NCBI RefSeq assembly: GCF_000719555.1
Contig: NZ_JOGX01000058.1
Coordinates: 1 to 40,608, forward strand
Direction of reading: 5' to 3'
Length of the DNA stretch: 40,608 nucleotides
Origin: Streptomyces sp. NRRL F-5727
Lineage (GTDB): Bacteria > Actinomycetota > Actinomycetes > Streptomycetales > Streptomycetaceae
Below the pieces are notes generated by a model. That model had not been told where the DNA came from. It did not search any database and was given only the letters and a program-made list of their open reading frames with translations. Within the stretch, counting starts at the first letter, position 1; every line of letters begins with the position of its first letter. Positions 39,775-40,608 of the stretch are shown piece by piece. The translations under genes were made by a program, and so were the position numbers.

Positions 39775-40608
39775 ATGCGTAGATCACTGCTCCGACGCCT
39801 GGGCTCAGTGGCCCTGGGGCTGGGGCTCACCTCGCTCGCTCTGTTCAACGCGGGAGCCGCACCCGCGCACGCCGACGTAGGCGACTGTCCGTCGGGCTAC
39901 TTCTGCGCCTGGCAGACCGGCGACAGCTCGGGCTCGATGCTCAAGTTCAACACGGAGCGGCCCACGCTGGGGACCTGGGCCGGCAAGCTCCGCCTGGTCA
40001 TGAACCGCACGTCGAAGCTGGCCTGTCTCTACGAGAAGCCGGACTACGACGTCTCGGCGAGCTACACCTATGTGGAGAGCGGCACTCTGCTCAATCTCAG
40101 CGAAGGCCGCAGCATCCAGTCGGTGAGGTTCGTGGCTTCGCTTCAGGACTGCGAGCCGCCTCCGCCGCCGCCGCCCTTTCCCCACTGGACCACGGAGATC
40201 TCGCCCCGGCTGTCCGGCTTCGGCGACATGAACGCCGACCGCAAGGCGGACGTCCTGGTCCGTGATTCCGCCGGACGCCTCTGGTTCCTGCCGGGCGACC
40301 AGACCGGCCGCATCATCGGCACAGGAGGCTGGAACGCCTTCAACGCCCTGGTCCGGCACGGTGACTTCAGCGGTGACGGCCGGGAGGACGTCCTCGCCCG
40401 CGAAGCCGCCACGGGCAAGCTGTAGCTCTACCCCGGCAGCGGCACCGGTGGCCTCGGGGCCCGGAAGCTGATCGGCAGCGGCGGCTGGAATGGCATGAAC
40501 GCCCTGGTAGGCGTCGGAGACATGAACAGCGACGGGCGTCCCGACCTCTACGCCCGCGAAGCCGCGACCGGCAAGCTCTGACTCTACCCGGGCAGGACCG
40601 GCTCTCTC
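39775..40608 (+). pseudogene. Secreted I36-like / FG-GAP repeat protein with two nonsense codons, runs off the window
   Basis: The start ATG has GGGAGGGA upstream. A Sec signal peptide (MRRSLLRRLGSVALGLGLTS to a cut after APAHA) leads into a peptidase-inhibitor I36-like domain, VGDCPSGYFCAWQTGDSSGS with ACLYEKPDYDV and a final DCE. A proline linker follows, then FG-GAP repeats: GFGDMNADRKADVLVRDSAG with RLWFLPGD, and HGDFSGDGREDVLAREAATG. TAG at 40423-40425 and TGA at 40579-40581 fall in frame, 52 codons apart, each where the first repeat has Trp (KLW-LYPG). If both are real, the secreted product is 216 aa. Coding continues past the window. Confidence 0.8.

Noticed and set aside
1..40608. tRNA, rRNA or riboswitch genes
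   Set aside because: I saw no cloverleaf, conserved rRNA segment or known riboswitch core by reading; a covariance-model scan would be needed to exclude weak cases.

Overview
The window is very GC-rich. It uses many GTG and some TTG starts, and most gene relatives I recognise are actinomycete proteins: FtsX-type ABC exporter with an OmpR two-component system, mycothiol-linked DinB/MPI-fold enzyme, DUF1772, DUF3237, DUF2716 and a telomere terminal protein (Tpg) remnant. I read it as Streptomyces or a close relative. The Tpg remnant, dense IS elements and many broken genes suggest a chromosome arm or a linear plasmid-derived segment rather than the core.

Layout. (1) 64-9824 is orderly and intact. 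A divergent unit holds an M20 amidohydrolase and an MFS transporter opposite an AsnC/Lrp regulator. A leftward block follows: OmpR-type regulator, histidine kinase, a 77-aa membrane protein, an ABC ATPase and an FtsX-like permease. The last two transcription units are each preceded by the same 41-bp element. (2) 9825-13068 is decayed: an HTH gene lacking its start, split N- and C-terminal pieces of a recombinase-like protein, an IS21 helper fragment, a frameshifted zinc-ribbon gene, plus one clean 46-aa acidic peptide gene. (3) 13069-15262 is intact: LysR regulator divergent from an MPI-fold enzyme and a DUF1772 membrane protein. (4) 15263-22600 is mostly debris: an HPr-kinase-like gene cut by an IS701 element, a ferredoxin-reductase tail, a winged-helix gene and a tpg pseudogene. 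An intact NmrA-like reductase/membrane protein pair sits among them. (5) 22606-26306 holds a DUF3237 gene and a single-chain HTH-HsdM-TRD DNA methyltransferase with a small membrane partner. A 21-bp perfect palindrome overlaps the predicted methyltransferase promoter. (6) 26448-26540 looks like a two-repeat type I-E CRISPR remnant without cas genes.

(7) 26705-39600 is the most unusual part. Three ISL3 copies, two IS5-type copies and another IS alternate with small genes of immunity or unknown type (barstar, DUF2716, GNAT and several unrecognised). In at least four elements a small non-transposase gene lies between the transposase and the distal terminal inverted repeat. The two IS5-type copies are nearly identical up to the transposase start and then carry unrelated cargo. 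Two neighbouring genes, barstar and the 240-aa gene, take their stop codons from IS ends. I interpret this as a patch of cargo-bearing insertion sequences inside, or assembling, an array of immunity-like genes. (8) The window ends in a secreted I36-like/FG-GAP repeat protein that carries a nonsense codon at the same place in two successive repeats.

Many genes after 10 kb need one single-base correction to read through, whereas the first 10 kb needs none. Real decay is the simplest reading, but sequencing error at a few sites cannot be excluded from sequence alone.
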